Source of the DNA: Schistosoma haematobium
Lineage: Eukaryota > Platyhelminthes > Trematoda > Strigeidida > Schistosomatidae
Length of the DNA stretch: 64,000 nucleotides
Assembly (NCBI RefSeq): GCF_000699445.3
Contig: NC_067200.1
Span: 248,001-312,000 of the forward strand
Direction: 5' to 3'
The notes under the pieces are model-generated. The model made no database searches. It was not told the origin of the DNA and saw nothing but the letters and a program-made list of their open reading frames with translations. This document shows, piece after piece, positions 33,236 through 43,885 of the stretch. Within the stretch, counting starts at the first letter, position 1. Every line of letters starts with the position of its first letter. The translations under genes were made by a program, and so were the position numbers.

Positions 33236-33529
33236 AGTAACAGGCGTAAGTAAGTAAGTAATTCACGCTCCATTTGGATTAACAGGAATAAGTAAGTATG
33301 TGAATGTTTTACTTCGTACTAATTTCTCAATTATCATGTATTGTAGTTTAGGTTATTATTGTTAAGCCTATATAATTTATTCTAATGTCTGGACAATATC
33401 TGGACCAATAAAGTATTTAATATTGAATATAATGGGTTATTCATTTATACATGTTTTATCATTTCATTGTTCTGTATTCTAATAGATATGTTATATCTTC
33501 TGTACAAAAAAAACTTATCATCAGTTTGA

Positions 33530-33795
33530 AGATTGTAGTATTTTCACTGTTGAATTCATGAGTCAATCTAAGTTAGATCAATAATGAAAACTTCGAAGCA
33601 CTGGACGGTCATTTTGTCCCACTATTGGACTACTCAACAGTGCTCATTTATGATTACGGACGCAAGATTCAAACCCAAAACCTTCCGTCTTGCATATGAA
33701 CGTTTGAACTGTAGATCACTGAATCGGCATTCAATGATGTTAATGTCTAACTGATCTTGCGTAACCCGTCATTCATTGTCCAAGGTTGATAACTC
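33530..33795 (-). repeat. tRNA-derived SINE, nearly full
   Basis: Minus strand: TTGAATTCATGAGTCAATC, AACTTCGAAGCACTGGACGG, CAACAGTGCTCAT, then AAGATTCAAACCC (B box reversed) and AACGTTTGAACTGTAGATC (A-box side), and GCATTCAATGATGTTAATG. Confidence 0.65.
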
Positions 33796-34019
33796 TCTCA
33801 CACAAGAAAACTTTGAATTAAACCGTAATTTGTTAGAATAATTATAGATTCTTTGCTTTTATTTATGTATTGTAACAAGGCATACATTGCTGAGCAAAGA
33901 GATGGTTACTATTATTGTAATATGATAACATTGATTGACTTAAATAGTAAATTTTGCAAGTTATTACTCTAAACGTCATTAGAATATCTTTAATTGGAAA
34001 CATTTTTTGATAATTTTCC

Positions 34020-34340
34020 AATCGGTACTAAATACATATTCTCCATACAATTCACTTGATTTGTGTATGAGCTGTGATACGACCCGGGTACCCAGACCGA
34101 AGCGAGTGGTGCTCTTAGGGGACCACATCTGGAGCCTTCAACCTAAAGTTCTAATCCAGAAAACGGTGGTAGCCGGTGACCAACGATTGATTCATACACC
34201 ATTTGTTCCGTTAATATTCTGGAGCCCATATGTACGATTGGTTTGGAATCAGGGTTTTCCAACTCCCCACATGGATCCGCCATATCTATCAATCCGGTCA
34301 GAACACCGGACATTTGCTTTTCATCCTATCATTTAATTAC
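34020..34340 (+). repeat. Repeat I, moderately GC-rich retroelement piece
   Basis: GGGTACCCAGACCGAAGCG, GGGGACCACATCTGGAGCC, TTCTGGAGCCCATATG and CCGGTCAGAACACCGGACAT form a block that I believe recurs in schistosome genomes as a dispersed repeat. A 109-codon frame (34007-34336) crosses it but has no recognisable domain. Confidence 0.45.
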
Positions 34341-35039
34341 ATAATATACTATGGAACTTGTAAAAAACGGTGTTAACCAAATACTTTTATTTGGATAGCA
34401 GATCTACGGAGAATATTTTGTATTTAGTTTGTCACTTAAACTGATTTATTTAGAACAAACATCTAAAACTATTGAATAATTACACAACAGTATGTTTCTA
34501 GTTAGGAAGTATAGAAATTTAAAGCATTAAATGACAACTAAATTGTCCTAACATAACACATTCACTGAGTAAAATAAAGGTACTGATTTTTACCTCCAAG
34601 GTACAGTGTTAAGATCTGAATTCACAAAGACGTTAAAGTGATTAATGCAATAACTTGTGAAGTCCTCTCTAGGCTTTCATGATAGTCGTCGTAGTTGTCG
34701 TCGTAAGTTACTTTGTTTCCTTAGACAAAATAGTGCTAACTTACAAAAGTGATTATTAAACTGTCATATACAATATTGATTGATTGTGTTATTACATTAC
34801 ATACTGATGCCCCTTCTGATAACTAGAGCAATTTAGGTACATAGAACGTTCATTTTTAAGAATATTCACATATTCCTCACATTATTGAAAATCATGTACT
34901 CATCAGTGAATAATGTAAAGAAGTAATTTCAAAACTTCCACTGAATAACTGTGACCAATACATGTCAACCATATTGAATATGATGTAGTTACCGACTAAT
35001 GAAATTGAAAAATGTTATCAAAAATTAAATGAATCTAGA
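34341..35039. other. Unassigned AT-rich sequence
   Basis: No gene. A short CTTCTGATAACTAGAGC...TTTAGGTACATAGAACGTTC stretch (34806-34851) matches the RTE ORF start (30293-30335), so a tiny RTE scrap is present. Confidence 0.45.
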
Positions 35040-35215
35040 CATGTAAACAAACGGATGCCGGTTCAGACGTCTAAAGGGTAAAGTAGTGCATTCGAGACCT
35101 GAATGTTCTGTATTTTAGCTTTAGCAAGATCATAATTGTTGACTGTTATGAATTTCATACTACAATAAAGCAGTTATTCAGTGCTTCAAGATTACTATTA
35201 GCTGTCTAAATAAGG
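35040..35215 (+). repeat. tRNA-derived SINE, degraded
   Basis: GATGCCGGTTCAGACGTCTAA head, ATTCGAGACCTGAATG near the B box, TTTCATACTACAATAAAGCAG, TTCAGTGCTTCAAGATTAC and TTAGCTGTCTAA tail. Confidence 0.5.
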
Positions 35216-35334
35216 CCAGTTTGTGATATTACCTGTAAATTATGTTCATTGCTTGAGCAATAAAACTAATTCCATCAAAAACAAATAGATTTTAAACTTT
35301 ATTTTTTCAGAATGATTCCACAATTTAATTTTTA

Positions 35335-35620
35335 TAAGTATAGATAGATAGCGGTTAGCGGTGGAGTCCAGTTTGAAACGCGTTTCGTCTTATTTGAGAA
35401 TCGTCAGCTGGATGTACCTGCATCTCAGAATTGATGTCCATTCTGGGATGGAAACTTAGTACCATTCTTTTCAAACGCCATCGCGTTATTCCCTTAGCTA
35501 CTGAATTAAGGCTATATTAAGGCAATACCCACAATATGCACATACGCCAATAAAAGAATGATCAATTAAAGACCTAAACATCAATGCGAAGATTCAAGTA
35601 AGTAATATCAAGTGAATTTA
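35335..35620 (-). repeat. Sm-alpha SINE with hammerhead
   Basis: Minus strand: head GTAGCTAAGGGAATAACGCGATGGCGTTTG-type (split over 35485-35520), ATCAATTCTGAGATGCAGG, ATCCAGCTGACGATTCTCAAA, AAGACGAAACGCG and a CTGGACTCCACCGCTAACC strand. The core reads CTGACGA-T rather than CTGACGAG; stem I ATCCAG/CTGGAC is nearly paired. One of the better copies, probably weakened by the core change. Confidence 0.65.
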
Positions 35621-35639
35621 ATGTTTGTTCATTCTATAA

Positions 35640-35755
35640 TGGACAAAATGACCATCCAATTCATCCAGGTTTTCCACAGTGATTAAACTTTAGTAGACTC
35701 ATAAATTCAACGATTGAAATTACTATAATCTTCACAAAACTCCTTTTGTTCTATA
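35640..35755 (+). repeat. SINE tail fragment
   Basis: GACAAAATGACCATCCAATTC, CCAGGTTTTCCACAGTG, GACTCATAAATTCAACGATTG. Confidence 0.55.
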
Positions 35756-35807
35756 ATATTTAACATTCCATAACGTGTTATTTTCGTCTATTCTTAGAGC
35801 TGAATGT

Positions 35808-36130
35808 GTAATGTCTGTTACTATGGTTAAACCTACACAGCTTATTCTAGCTTCTGGACAGTCCAATTTATTCATTCTTTTTAAGTCACGTTTCGACATT
35901 GTTAATTATTCACTTATCAATCATGACTATTTTTATATGATCACATATATATATGTGTGTGTACACTTCTGATCCTATTCATCTCATGTATGTAATCTAT
36001 TTTTATCAGGCTATAAATATTGATTAACGACTTGATTAAATGAGAGTTGGCTCACATGCCATTTCCACTGTACGTCACTTCATTCCACTCTCTTCTCTTT
36101 GCTTCATTCACTTTGTTTCTTCGATCGTTT
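35808..36130 (+). mobile_element. Relic LTR of the 46-kb element family
   Basis: Begins TGTAATGTCTGTTACTATGG, matching the LTR start of the young element read on the minus strand (TGTAGTGTCAGTTATTATGG). It then follows the same order: CTTTTTAAGTCACG, TTATATGATCACATATATATA, GCTATAAATATTGATTAACG, GAGAGTTGGCTCACATGCC. The 3' third of the LTR is absent. Confidence 0.7.
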
Positions 36131-36636
36131 GTCTGGATCAGATATTGTGTGAAATACTACCCCTAACTCAGGTTCTGAAAAGCCGGAAAATGAAAATGAT
36201 CTTGGTGGTCTAATAATAGTATTCCAACACAAGATAATGGCTTTGAAGCATTATTTAATCCCTAACGATTCAGGCTGGGCTATTTCGTTTACTACTCTAC
36301 ATATGTGCTGTATGCAGTATAAGCTATATGGCTATGTAGTGCTGAAGGTCCCATATGAGACTGGAGGTTCACCATTGGTTTTATGGATGGCACAAAATTG
36401 GTTTACTGATTAACCAATTTCATTCATACTGGTAGCTGCTTCTCAGTTTTCTCAAAAGCCATTTTCATTCAGACAGTGTAAAGCATGTTGCCATTGCTAA
36501 CAATAATGAGTATGACTGTCGTGCAAGCCGAATAGGTCTAATTCGGCATGTTCGTACTGTGCATAACTATTTCACGTGGTCATTGGTTGGAATAACTATA
36601 CATGAGACGCGAATGTGTATATGAATGGTGCGAATG
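36131..36636. other. Unassigned sequence next to LTR relic
   Basis: No frame of note. It may include internal retroelement sequence, but nothing is recognisable. Confidence 0.35.
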
Positions 36637-36852
36637 GTCCACCAGGGTGCTTGGTACCTGTGTGGTTTCGCCATAGGATTGAGATGTACTATTCAGATTG
36701 TAGCGTTATTGACTATACGGTGTCTGGTTCCCCTGTCAAACGGGATTAAGCTGTACTGTTTGGGTTATCACGTGAAAGTTCGGATGATGTTTGATCCTCC
36801 TGAGAACCAATGTAAAATTACCCTGTCCCACAAGGGTAATATTATATAACTA
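36637..36852 (+). repeat. Repeat D copy
   Basis: Same-strand match to 26655-26900 (GGGTGCTTGGTACCTGTGTGG, AACGGGATTAAGCTGTACTG, CCCACAAGGGTAAT). Contains a 74-codon frame not conserved in the other copy. Confidence 0.65.
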
Positions 36853-37332
36853 TAATTATTGCTGTATAAATGTGTATGCTTGATTACAAGTAGCAGCCTA
36901 TGTACATAGCTCTCTCTAGCCTAAAGGTTAATATTTTAAATATCTTTCGATGAATCATTCTCTTTACCATATATATGTGTACTCAAATCCTACTGTTAGC
37001 CTTTACCTTGCTTAGCTGCGCCTTATTTAATTTGACTATGATATTTGCCTCTGTATTTGCTTCCAAACACATTCTCCTCTTTGTTTCAAAATCATTCGAT
37101 GTGCCTGTAACTTTTTTATCTGTGATATCTGCTTTTAAACTGTAACCACAGCTTCTTATCACCTTCTGAGTTCAAACACTGTTGGTATTTATATGATAAA
37201 GGTTGTCAAGGTGATTGATGAACGAAGCCAATCTATAACAATTAAGTGAACATAAAAGATTGTAGGAAATCAGTTTATAGATCATTCATTTATCAATAAA
37301 TTTAAACCTGATTGTTCAGACTAAAAATGCTC
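36853..37332. other. Unassigned AT-rich sequence
   Basis: Nothing recognised. Confidence 0.4.
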
Positions 37333-38275
37333 TCACATGGCAACCTGCATACAATCAATGACACTAAAGTACTACTCAATGCTTATCCCAGTCTGGATGT
37401 TGTTTACGCAATTGAGACGACGAAAAGCGGATATCTTGTGCTTTAACCGGGTTGGTGAATATGGAGGATCCACCCAAAGAAGTAGGAAAACCTGTTGTGT
37501 CGGTTATTATGTTAGGCCCATATACCTTGTTCTAGCTTTTGGACAAACCAATCTATTCATTCTACTTGAGTCAATCTTGACTGTTTTTATATGAGCGCAT
37601 ATGTGTGTACACTTTCCATCCCATTCATCACATATCTTTGTATGACTATAAATATTGAATAATGCCTGACTAAAGGGGGGTTGGCTTACCCGCCATCTTC
37701 ACTGCTCGTCGTTTTGCTTCTCTCTGTTCTATTCGCTTCGCTTCATATACAAAATATATGTATTCGAAAGTCTATTCTCGTTATTTGACTCATTTAATTC
37801 CCTTATTGACTGATACGATTAAAGTCGATGATTATATACGAGGATGAGCGACAAATATATTTCGACAACAGTCATGTATACGATCAAATTGGAGTCAGAT
37901 CTCGGGCCACTAAAGTGGAGAGCCCGTCAACAAATATCGTCCGATCTAAATGACGAGAAAATAAAGAGCTTCACAAACCCTCATTTATGGACTCCAGAAT
38001 CTTGAAGGAACAAATAGTGTATGAATTAATTATTGAGCATTAGCTATCATAGGACTGCATCTTTTTACATTACTCCATTGCCTTGTAGAAAATACCTCCA
38101 AGTCAAAAGATCGAGCAGTGCTTCCATAAGAAAACCACTTGTTTCAATCTGAGCACCCAGGTAGTATCTCAGCTCTCATATAAATCGAATGGACAAATGT
38201 GGTGCTTATCGAATCACTACTCTTTTGAACCACTCATTATAAGGTTTAATAAATAAACAAATAAAGTTCCATCTA
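37333..38275 (+). repeat. Repeat H copy split by an LTR insertion
   Basis: 37333-37495 matches the left part of repeat H at 8924-9174 (GACGAAAAGCGGATATC, ATATGGAGGATCCACCC). 37955-38275 matches the right part at 9160-9450 (ATGGACTCCAGAATCTT, GTATCTCAGCTCTCATATAAATC, CTTTTGAACCACTC). The LTR at 37496-37913 lies between. Confidence 0.65.
37496..37954 (+). mobile_element. LTR plus PBS remnant, same family as 46-kb element
   Basis: TGTTGTGTCGGTTATTATG at the start, then CATATACCTTGTTCTAGC, ATATGAGCGCATATGTG, GACTATAAATATTGAATAATG, GGGGGGTTGGCTTACC, TACAAAATATATGTATTCG and GGAGTCAGATCTCGGGCCAC at the end. It is followed by AGTGGAGAGCCCGTCAAC, which parallels the primer-binding region of the young element (GTGGTAAGCCCGCCGAC). 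Confidence 0.75.
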
Positions 38276-38399
38276 AACTTTGAATGACTTCATCCAATGA
38301 TTGATAATCCTCTTTGGAGATAAGTTTAAAATTATTACATAGAAACTATATTTCATAAATTGATCATTATTATAATTAGATTCAAACTAATCATTTCAA

Positions 38400-38715
38400 C
38401 AGGAAACAAAAAAAGACCAAAGTTTCATTTAATCAAAGTATAATGCGTTGGTTTTCTTTTTTCTTTTTCTTTTTGTTTGTTTCCCTGACCCCCTCCCCCC
38501 AAAAAAATGTTTCTCAATTTGTTTGATCCAATTTTGTTTCTTTTTTCTTCTTTTCTTTTCTTTTTTGTTTATTATTAAAACAATTTGACACGAACTTCTT
38601 CCATAGTTAATCAAAGTTTTTCAATGACATTCCTTTGATTAAAAAGAAAGAAAGAAAGAAAGAAAAGCCAAACTTCAGTTATCAAAGAAATTGAATCTTT
38701 AAAAAAAGGGAAAGA
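38400..38715. repeat. Low-complexity T/C tract and (GAAA)n
   Basis: T-rich pyrimidine tract 38455-38490, C-run at 38487-38500, T-rich 38535-38570, (GAAA)n at 38645-38668, A-run at 38700-38708. The minus-strand lysine-rich frame is compositional. Confidence 0.7.
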
Positions 38716-38759
38716 AACGAACCATATTTATTCATGTTGAATCAAGTTAAATGATTTGT

Positions 38760-38845
38760 TTCTATTTGTGTTGGGTCGGCTTCCGGAGAACTTCAACGGA
38801 GCCTCCAGAGGCCCAAAAAGCAGTCGAAGGGCCCTACACGACTTA
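38760..38845. other. Small GC-rich island
   Basis: GGTCGGCTTCCGGAGAACTT...GAGCCTCCAGAGGCCC...GAAGGGCCCTACACGAC stands out from AT-rich flanks and contains short inverted pairs (CTTCCGGAG; GCCTCCAGAGGC; GGGCCC). Probably a piece of a dispersed repeat; not identified. Confidence 0.4.
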
Positions 38846-39299
38846 TCAATTTGTTATGATGATAATGTGTGAATGAGTATAGACCATTCACTAGTACTCC
38901 TTATTCAATCATATTTTGAGAAATTCTTTCAACTTTTTTCCAGTGGTTATTCATTCTATTCATATTGGATTCCAATTCCCCAACTTACTGTGTTCTTCTG
39001 ATATACACTCTTTCATTTTCATTGAAGATTCTAAGTTAACGCTTGCTTCATGATGCAGTTTGATCAGTTTTGAAATGTGTATCTCATTCACTTTCAACAT
39101 CTTTTGCTAATTTTCTGTTTCAACTGGAAGTTTATTTGTTCACTCTTACAGTAGATCGTTTGTTACTGATGGTATGTAATTTACTTGTTTGTTTTATTAT
39201 TTGAAGTGGAATGATCATAATAATGATTCAGTTCACTGAATGTTCACCTTTATACTGGTTCAAACTGTTAGCATGTAGTTTACATTTTTACATAAAATC
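38846..39299. other. Unassigned AT-rich sequence
   Basis: Nothing recognised. Confidence 0.4.
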
Positions 39300-39530
39300 A
39301 GATCAGTCAGTCAATAACAACGTAGGACCAGGTACATATATGCATCGGTCCAATTTGCCATACCTCATCAGTACAACATGATGAACAGTGAATTCATTGA
39401 CGTAGTAATCTATAAAAGAAGGATTTTTTATAAGGATACAATACAAGGAGAAACAATTGCTTCGTACAGATAGAGGCATAAAACAATTTTAATCACACCG
39501 TTTAAGGGAACACAAAGAGTGTATACAGCT
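39300..39530 (-). mobile_element. 3' UTR fragment of family B element
   Basis: CAGTCAGTCAATAACAACGTAGG...CATCGGTCCAATTTGCCATA and AGGGAACACAAAGAGTG parallel 16935-17215 (CAGTCAGTAACAACTTGGG...CAGTTCGAGTTGCCATAT; GGAACAGCACAAAGAGTG) in the same minus orientation. Confidence 0.6.
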
Positions 39531-39830
39531 CATCTTATCTCACGGATTACCGTCTCCGCTAGTAAGGTCCCAACAAATACGGAGCTAATACGAGAACTAC
39601 TCACAAATACGTCGGGCTTGACCGAACTCAAGCAGTTTTCCCTTAGGCACTGATGTCACGCTCTTACGTCACTAAGATCACCTTTAACCCAGTTTAGTTT
39701 TCACGTAACTCTAGAAGAATACTTTCACGGTGTGGGCAACCGGGAAGTCAAAAGCGCCATCATACCACTAATAGCACATAAGTGACGTATGACTAGAACA
39801 AACAAAACCCGATTTTTGTAACAATGTACA
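39531..39830. other. Moderately GC-rich unassigned block
   Basis: Includes CACGGATTACCGTCTCCGC, AATACGTCGGGCTTGACCG and GTGTGGGCAACCGGGAAGTC. Base composition suggests a retroelement UTR or LTR, joined directly to the family B tail. No frame or domain. Confidence 0.4.
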
Positions 39831-40344
39831 GACCACCCAAATGTAGTTAATAGGATGTTATGATCCTTGCTGCCGAGCATCAGTTTACCAATGTTCAATA
39901 TATGTGTACAGTATCATGTAGTTTCGGACATCTTTGCGTTCATTCAGTGAATGAATTCTAAATGAAGGAGCATATTTTTCATTGTGAACTTCATTTCTTG
40001 TTCTAACTTTCACATAATTTGTTTATTTTGTCTGATAATTTGAAATCTACTACAGTAGAGTGTTACTAAAAGGCAGTATGAAGATTCCTCCGAGATAATT
40101 GAAACACTAGAACGTATAGAAACCCCACAGTTGCAAATCAGAGGACAGAAGAAGACTGGAGAAGTACGTGTTAAGACAAATATCGCATATAGACTTAAAT
40201 AATCTACTTCTAGATTATTTCCTGAAGTTCAAATGTAAAGTAGTCACTAATCGATTTCATACATTTCTGAACAGAATCACTTGCTACTGGTAGAACTGAT
40301 CATTGGTCACACTATATGGCCAATTAATTCAATTTGGTCGTTTA
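39831..40344. other. Unassigned AT-rich sequence
   Basis: Nothing recognised. Confidence 0.4.
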
Positions 40345-40530
40345 TAATTGGAATGCTGAAGAGAAAAGGAAAAAGAGGTAGATCAAGATACACATTGCGT
40401 CGGAAATTGAAAACAGATACCAAAAAAACCAATTGCAACTGGAGAGGATAGTCTAGGACAGAATTCAATAGGGAATTCTAATGGGAGGTCTATGCTCCTC
40501 CACGATGGGTAACAAGCGTAAATAAGTAGC
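40345..40530 (+). mobile_element. RTE tail (family A)
   Basis: GAAAAAGAGGTAGATCAAG, TGCGTCGGAAATTGAAAACAG, GGACAGAATTCAATAGGG, ATGCTCCTCCACGATGG and GTAACAAGCGTAAATAAGTAG: the last ~180 bp of an RTE element. Confidence 0.65.
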
Positions 40531-41289
40531 ACAGTTAAACGCTAACCCATTTCTTAAAAGGTCTAAAACTTTTGGTCTAACATGAGACTTGATAGTACAA
40601 CACTTGACAGGGTATATAACTTTCATGATTCTCACAACAGTAAGGAACAGTCATGTATTGCTCCCTGATTTTTAGATCCTCTAAGCTTCAAAAGATCAGG
40701 TTATTAATTAATCATCTTGTAATGTTTCATAGTTTCTTCCTGATATTCTAAGTACATAAAAAAGGGAGAAAATCCATTCCTAAGTGTCGTTTCTGAAATA
40801 TGCCCTAAAACAGTAGGGTAAATCCTTCGTTGCTTTAGAGGGTATACACAAGTTTATGAACGTCATTGAAGGTAACCTGAAAGAAGTATATAGTGACATT
40901 GGAGTGAATCAATAAACATAGTTAATATTTAAATATCACTTTACCTGCATAGTATGTTTTGATTAGTACAACGTTATCCTTTCTATTATTTGTCCTTTTA
41001 ACATTTTCAACGTAAAAGTGTGTTGGTAATCATGGGAACCTGAAACGATACGTTTTTATAGAATATTTTAGGTAGTTTTGTAATCATAGTAATAGACTAT
41101 ACAAACAGCTATTTATGGAAACGATTGGGACTGTTTTCTCTGTTGCATCAGATATTAAACTTAATTAAATAACCATTGAAAAACCAAGAAGTAAACACGT
41201 AGCTACTTCATTTTAGTGCCGGAATCCTCGACAATGTTGTTATATCCGAACAAAGATTAAATTACGAGTAACTTTGGAGACCTATTAAT
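40531..41289. other. Unassigned AT-rich sequence
   Basis: No gene or matched repeat. Confidence 0.4.
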
Positions 41290-41780
41290 GGAATAATATT
41301 ATCTATATATTCTTATTGTATAACTATTCAGTAATTAGATTGTATATATCTATATTCCCCTTATTATAAGCTTCATTTTGATCTATAGATTATTATGATA
41401 CGATTTACTATCCTTAAATTATGCTCAGTCTATTAACTACTGCATCCCACGTTCACAGGCACTTTTTGGCTTTATTGTGTATGAATGTTATTTCCTATTT
41501 TATGGTGTGTTGCGGTCTGTTTGTTTGATACATAAACCCAATATGTCTGAAATAAATGATTCGATTCGATTCGCATAGTGGAAGCTGGTATTTGGTGTTC
41601 TGGACTCAAGTGGACAAGCTAGGCGGCTCATACCGGTCTAACGTCATTGGTTTGGCACAGTGCTAAGATTGTATAAGTCGTATTTTGATTCGTGGATAAA
41701 TCACGTGATAACTAGCCGGACATAAAGTCACAACAAATGGTCATTGATGATCTCACTAAAGGATGGAACTTATAACATTT
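41290..41780 (+). repeat. Repeat E copy
   Basis: Inverse partner of 24870-25350: ATCTATAGATTATTATGATACG, TTTTTGGCTTTATTGTGTATG, TGTCTGAAATAAATGATTCG, GGCTCATACCGGTC, GATTCGTGGATAAATCACG. Confidence 0.65.
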
Positions 41781-42059
41781 AACTTTCTATACAAATTCTT
41801 AATCTTCAGACCAGTCAAACTGTATCCAGTAATTCACAACTTTAACTTCTGAAGAGGTTAGTACTAGAACAAAACACTTAACCTGTGTTACTTAGCTTTC
41901 AATTTTTGTCTAACTAAAGTCATTATGCATTACATAGTGATATTTAGACATGAAATCATTATTGCGACATCAAAGGACGTATTCATATCAGTTATACATG
42001 TGATAAGAACAAGAGAACATTGAATTAATGTTATATCTGTGTGTGAACTTTCACAAGTA

Positions 42060-42200
42060 CATACTATCATGAATACATACAACAAATACGATACAATAGA
42101 ACTAGAAAGAAAGATCCAGAATAGATTTGGTTGGAGAATGCAAGTTGGCGGCTTATACCCTATTAGAGGTAACATACGTAAGTAAGTAAGTACACTGAAT
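42060..42200 (+). mobile_element. RTE tail (family A)
   Basis: GAACTAGAAAGAAAGATCC, GGTTGGAGAATGC and the (GTAA)n tail at 42177-42193. Confidence 0.6.
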
Positions 42201-42364
42201 ATCATGATGCTTCTTCGACAGATGTTTGATCGGTCGGGAAATTTAAACATTTATTCAATAGATTGATACAAAACAGTAACATCTAAAAATACGAATAAGA
42301 AGCGTTATGACACCGAATTCTCAAAGAAGCAAGTTTTAAAAAATCTATTAAAGAACCTGTTTTG

Positions 42365-42600
42365 TAGTGAATGAGAACACAAGGAGAGACAATCGAACGT
42401 ATTCTATTACATCATTACAAAACATCCTAGTAGAATCTAAGAATCATACAGTAAATACTTCATTTACAAAATGTCAATCAATTGTTTCAGACTTCACTGT
42501 ACTTTCATTTCCATAACATTCATTCCTTATTCCCGTTCCATTTTCTTCAATCTTCTTAACATTCCATCGTCAGGCATTTCACTTTTAATTGATGATACAT
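42365..42600 (-). repeat. Repeat F copy interrupted by RTE insertion
   Basis: CATACAGTAAATACTTCATTT, AATTGTTTCAGACTTCACTG, CAGGCATTTCACTTTTAATT. Its palindrome resumes at 43152-43190, after the inserted RTE tail. Confidence 0.7.
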
Positions 42601-43151
42601 ACTTACTTACTTGCGCCTGTTACTCCCAATGAAGCATAGGTCGCCCATCACCATCCTCAATCCAACACTGTCCTGGACAAGACTTTCCAGCTCCTTCCAG
42701 TTCTTATTCATCCTTTCCATATCTGCTTACAGTTCTTCACATAGTGTGTTGTTAAGCCTTCCACTCTTCCACTTCTCTTCAAGATTACAAGTCAGGGCTT
42801 GCCTCGTGATCCAGTTCGATGATTTACGTAATTTATATTCTATTCATTTTCATCATCTCTTCCTAATTTCCTCTTCAACTCAAAGCTGGTTTGTTCTCTC
42901 TCACAGAAGGCTGTTGCTGATGGTATCCGACCAATTCGGGATGTTGAGTATCTTGCATAGACAACTATTCATAAATACTTGTACCTTGTTGATGATGCTT
43001 TTAGTAGTTGTGCAAGTTTCATCTCCGCACAGTAGAACTGCTTTGACAATCGTATTAGGATTGTGACTTCGACATTTGTTGATAGTTGTTTTGAGTTCCA
43101 TATGTTCTTCAATTGTAACAATACTACAGTCATAGTTAAAAATGGTACCCA
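42601..43151 (-). mobile_element. 5'-truncated RTE copy inserted in repeat F
   Basis: Minus-strand RTE end with an ACTTACTTACTTGCGCC tail at its left. Flanks GATGATACAT (42591-42600) and GATGATATAT (43152-43161) are a 10-bp target duplication with one mismatch. Coding remnants include C-T-T-T-K-S-I-I-N-K-V-Q-V-F-M-N-S-C-L and N-W-S-D-T-I-S-N-S-L-L followed by a stop, also found in the 49212-50004 copy (subfamily 3). Confidence 0.8.
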
Positions 43152-43195
43152 GATGATATATACTACTTATATCTATCGACACGTATCTAATAGGT
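43152..43195 (-). repeat. Displaced repeat F palindrome
   Basis: TACTACTTATATCTATCGAC, the continuation of the 42365-42600 copy. Confidence 0.6.
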
Positions 43196-43310
43196 TTTGG
43201 GTTTGAATCTCGTGAGTCGGGATCATAGATGAGCACTGTTGAAGAGTTTCACAATAGGACAGAACAACCGACCAGTTCTTTCTAGTTTTTCATGTTGATC
43301 TTATGCAATA
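43196..43310 (+). repeat. SINE fragment
   Basis: GGGTTTGAATCTCGTGAG (B box), GATGAGCACTGTTGAAGAG, ACAATAGGACAGAACAACCG, TTTCTAGTTTTTCATGTTG. Confidence 0.6.
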
Positions 43311-43624
43311 TGTAACAACATAAGTATAATGTTCACTCCTGACTAATCATAACCATTTGATGTTTGATTTAAATACTTAAATGATATCAAAAATATTTAA
43401 AAGAAAATGATGAACGTATGCTTAACACTTTCACTTCATTCACATTATGCTAGACATAAACTAAAATTATAAGAAAGTTGTTATTACTATTTACACTTGA
43501 ATGAAGAGATGATATGCATGAATGAACATTGAATTAGATTAGAATGTTTAGTGATAACTATGTTTATTGGATAATAAAATGAATCACTATCATTTATGAT
43601 CTTATCTTACTTGTGTAAAGGAGT
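43311..43624. other. Unassigned AT-rich sequence
   Basis: Nothing recognised. Confidence 0.4.
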
Positions 43625-43885
43625 GAAGTATTGAGTGGATAAAGATGATAGCGTTTTAATTGAATAGTATTTGATTCGAATCCCAGAGTGAACATTGACT
43701 CGAAGATGTAAGTACATCTAGTTGATGAGTCTTGAATAGGACGAAATGAGTGTTTTGAATTTCACTGTTAGCCACTATCTACCATTACTTAGAAAGCTTG
43801 TGACTTAAGGTAATATGTACAAGATGCGTATATGCCGATATGAGACTGAGAAGGTCTAAGTAAACAATACCAAGTGAATTTGAAT
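43625..43885 (+). repeat. Sm-alpha SINE, full-length with hammerhead
   Basis: Head GATAAAGATGATAGCG, B box GATTCGAATCC at 43673-43683, GAACATTGACTCGAAGATG, GTACATCTAGTTGATGAGTC (core TTGATGAG at 43721-43728, first base changed), AGGACGAAATG with GAAA at 43742-43745, a diverged cleavage strand (GTGTTTTGAATTTCAC), then GTATATGCCGATATGAG. Order is complete but the ribozyme is probably dead. Confidence 0.7.

Larger units (their letters stand above)
30034..33275 (+). mobile_element. Full-length RTE-clade (SR2-like) retrotransposon with 15-bp TSD
   Basis: ATTCACGCTCCATTT occurs at 30034-30048 and again at 33261-33275, a perfect target site duplication bounding an element of 3212 bp (30049-33260). 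Order: GC-rich 5' UTR with likely internal promoter (30049-30237), endonuclease (30238-31425), linker, reverse transcriptase with F-A-D-D, carboxy-terminal domain, 3' UTR, and a (TAAG)n tail. Lesions include a frameshift near 31425, TAG at 31878-31880, TAA at 32172-32174 inside the F-I-D-x-E-K-A-F-D motif, TAA at 32502-32504 and a frameshift near 32660. It cannot be autonomous. Confidence 0.9.

Noticed and set aside
34007..34336. 109-codon frame as a host gene
   Set aside because: Crosses a block that looks like a dispersed repeat; no splice context and no domain.
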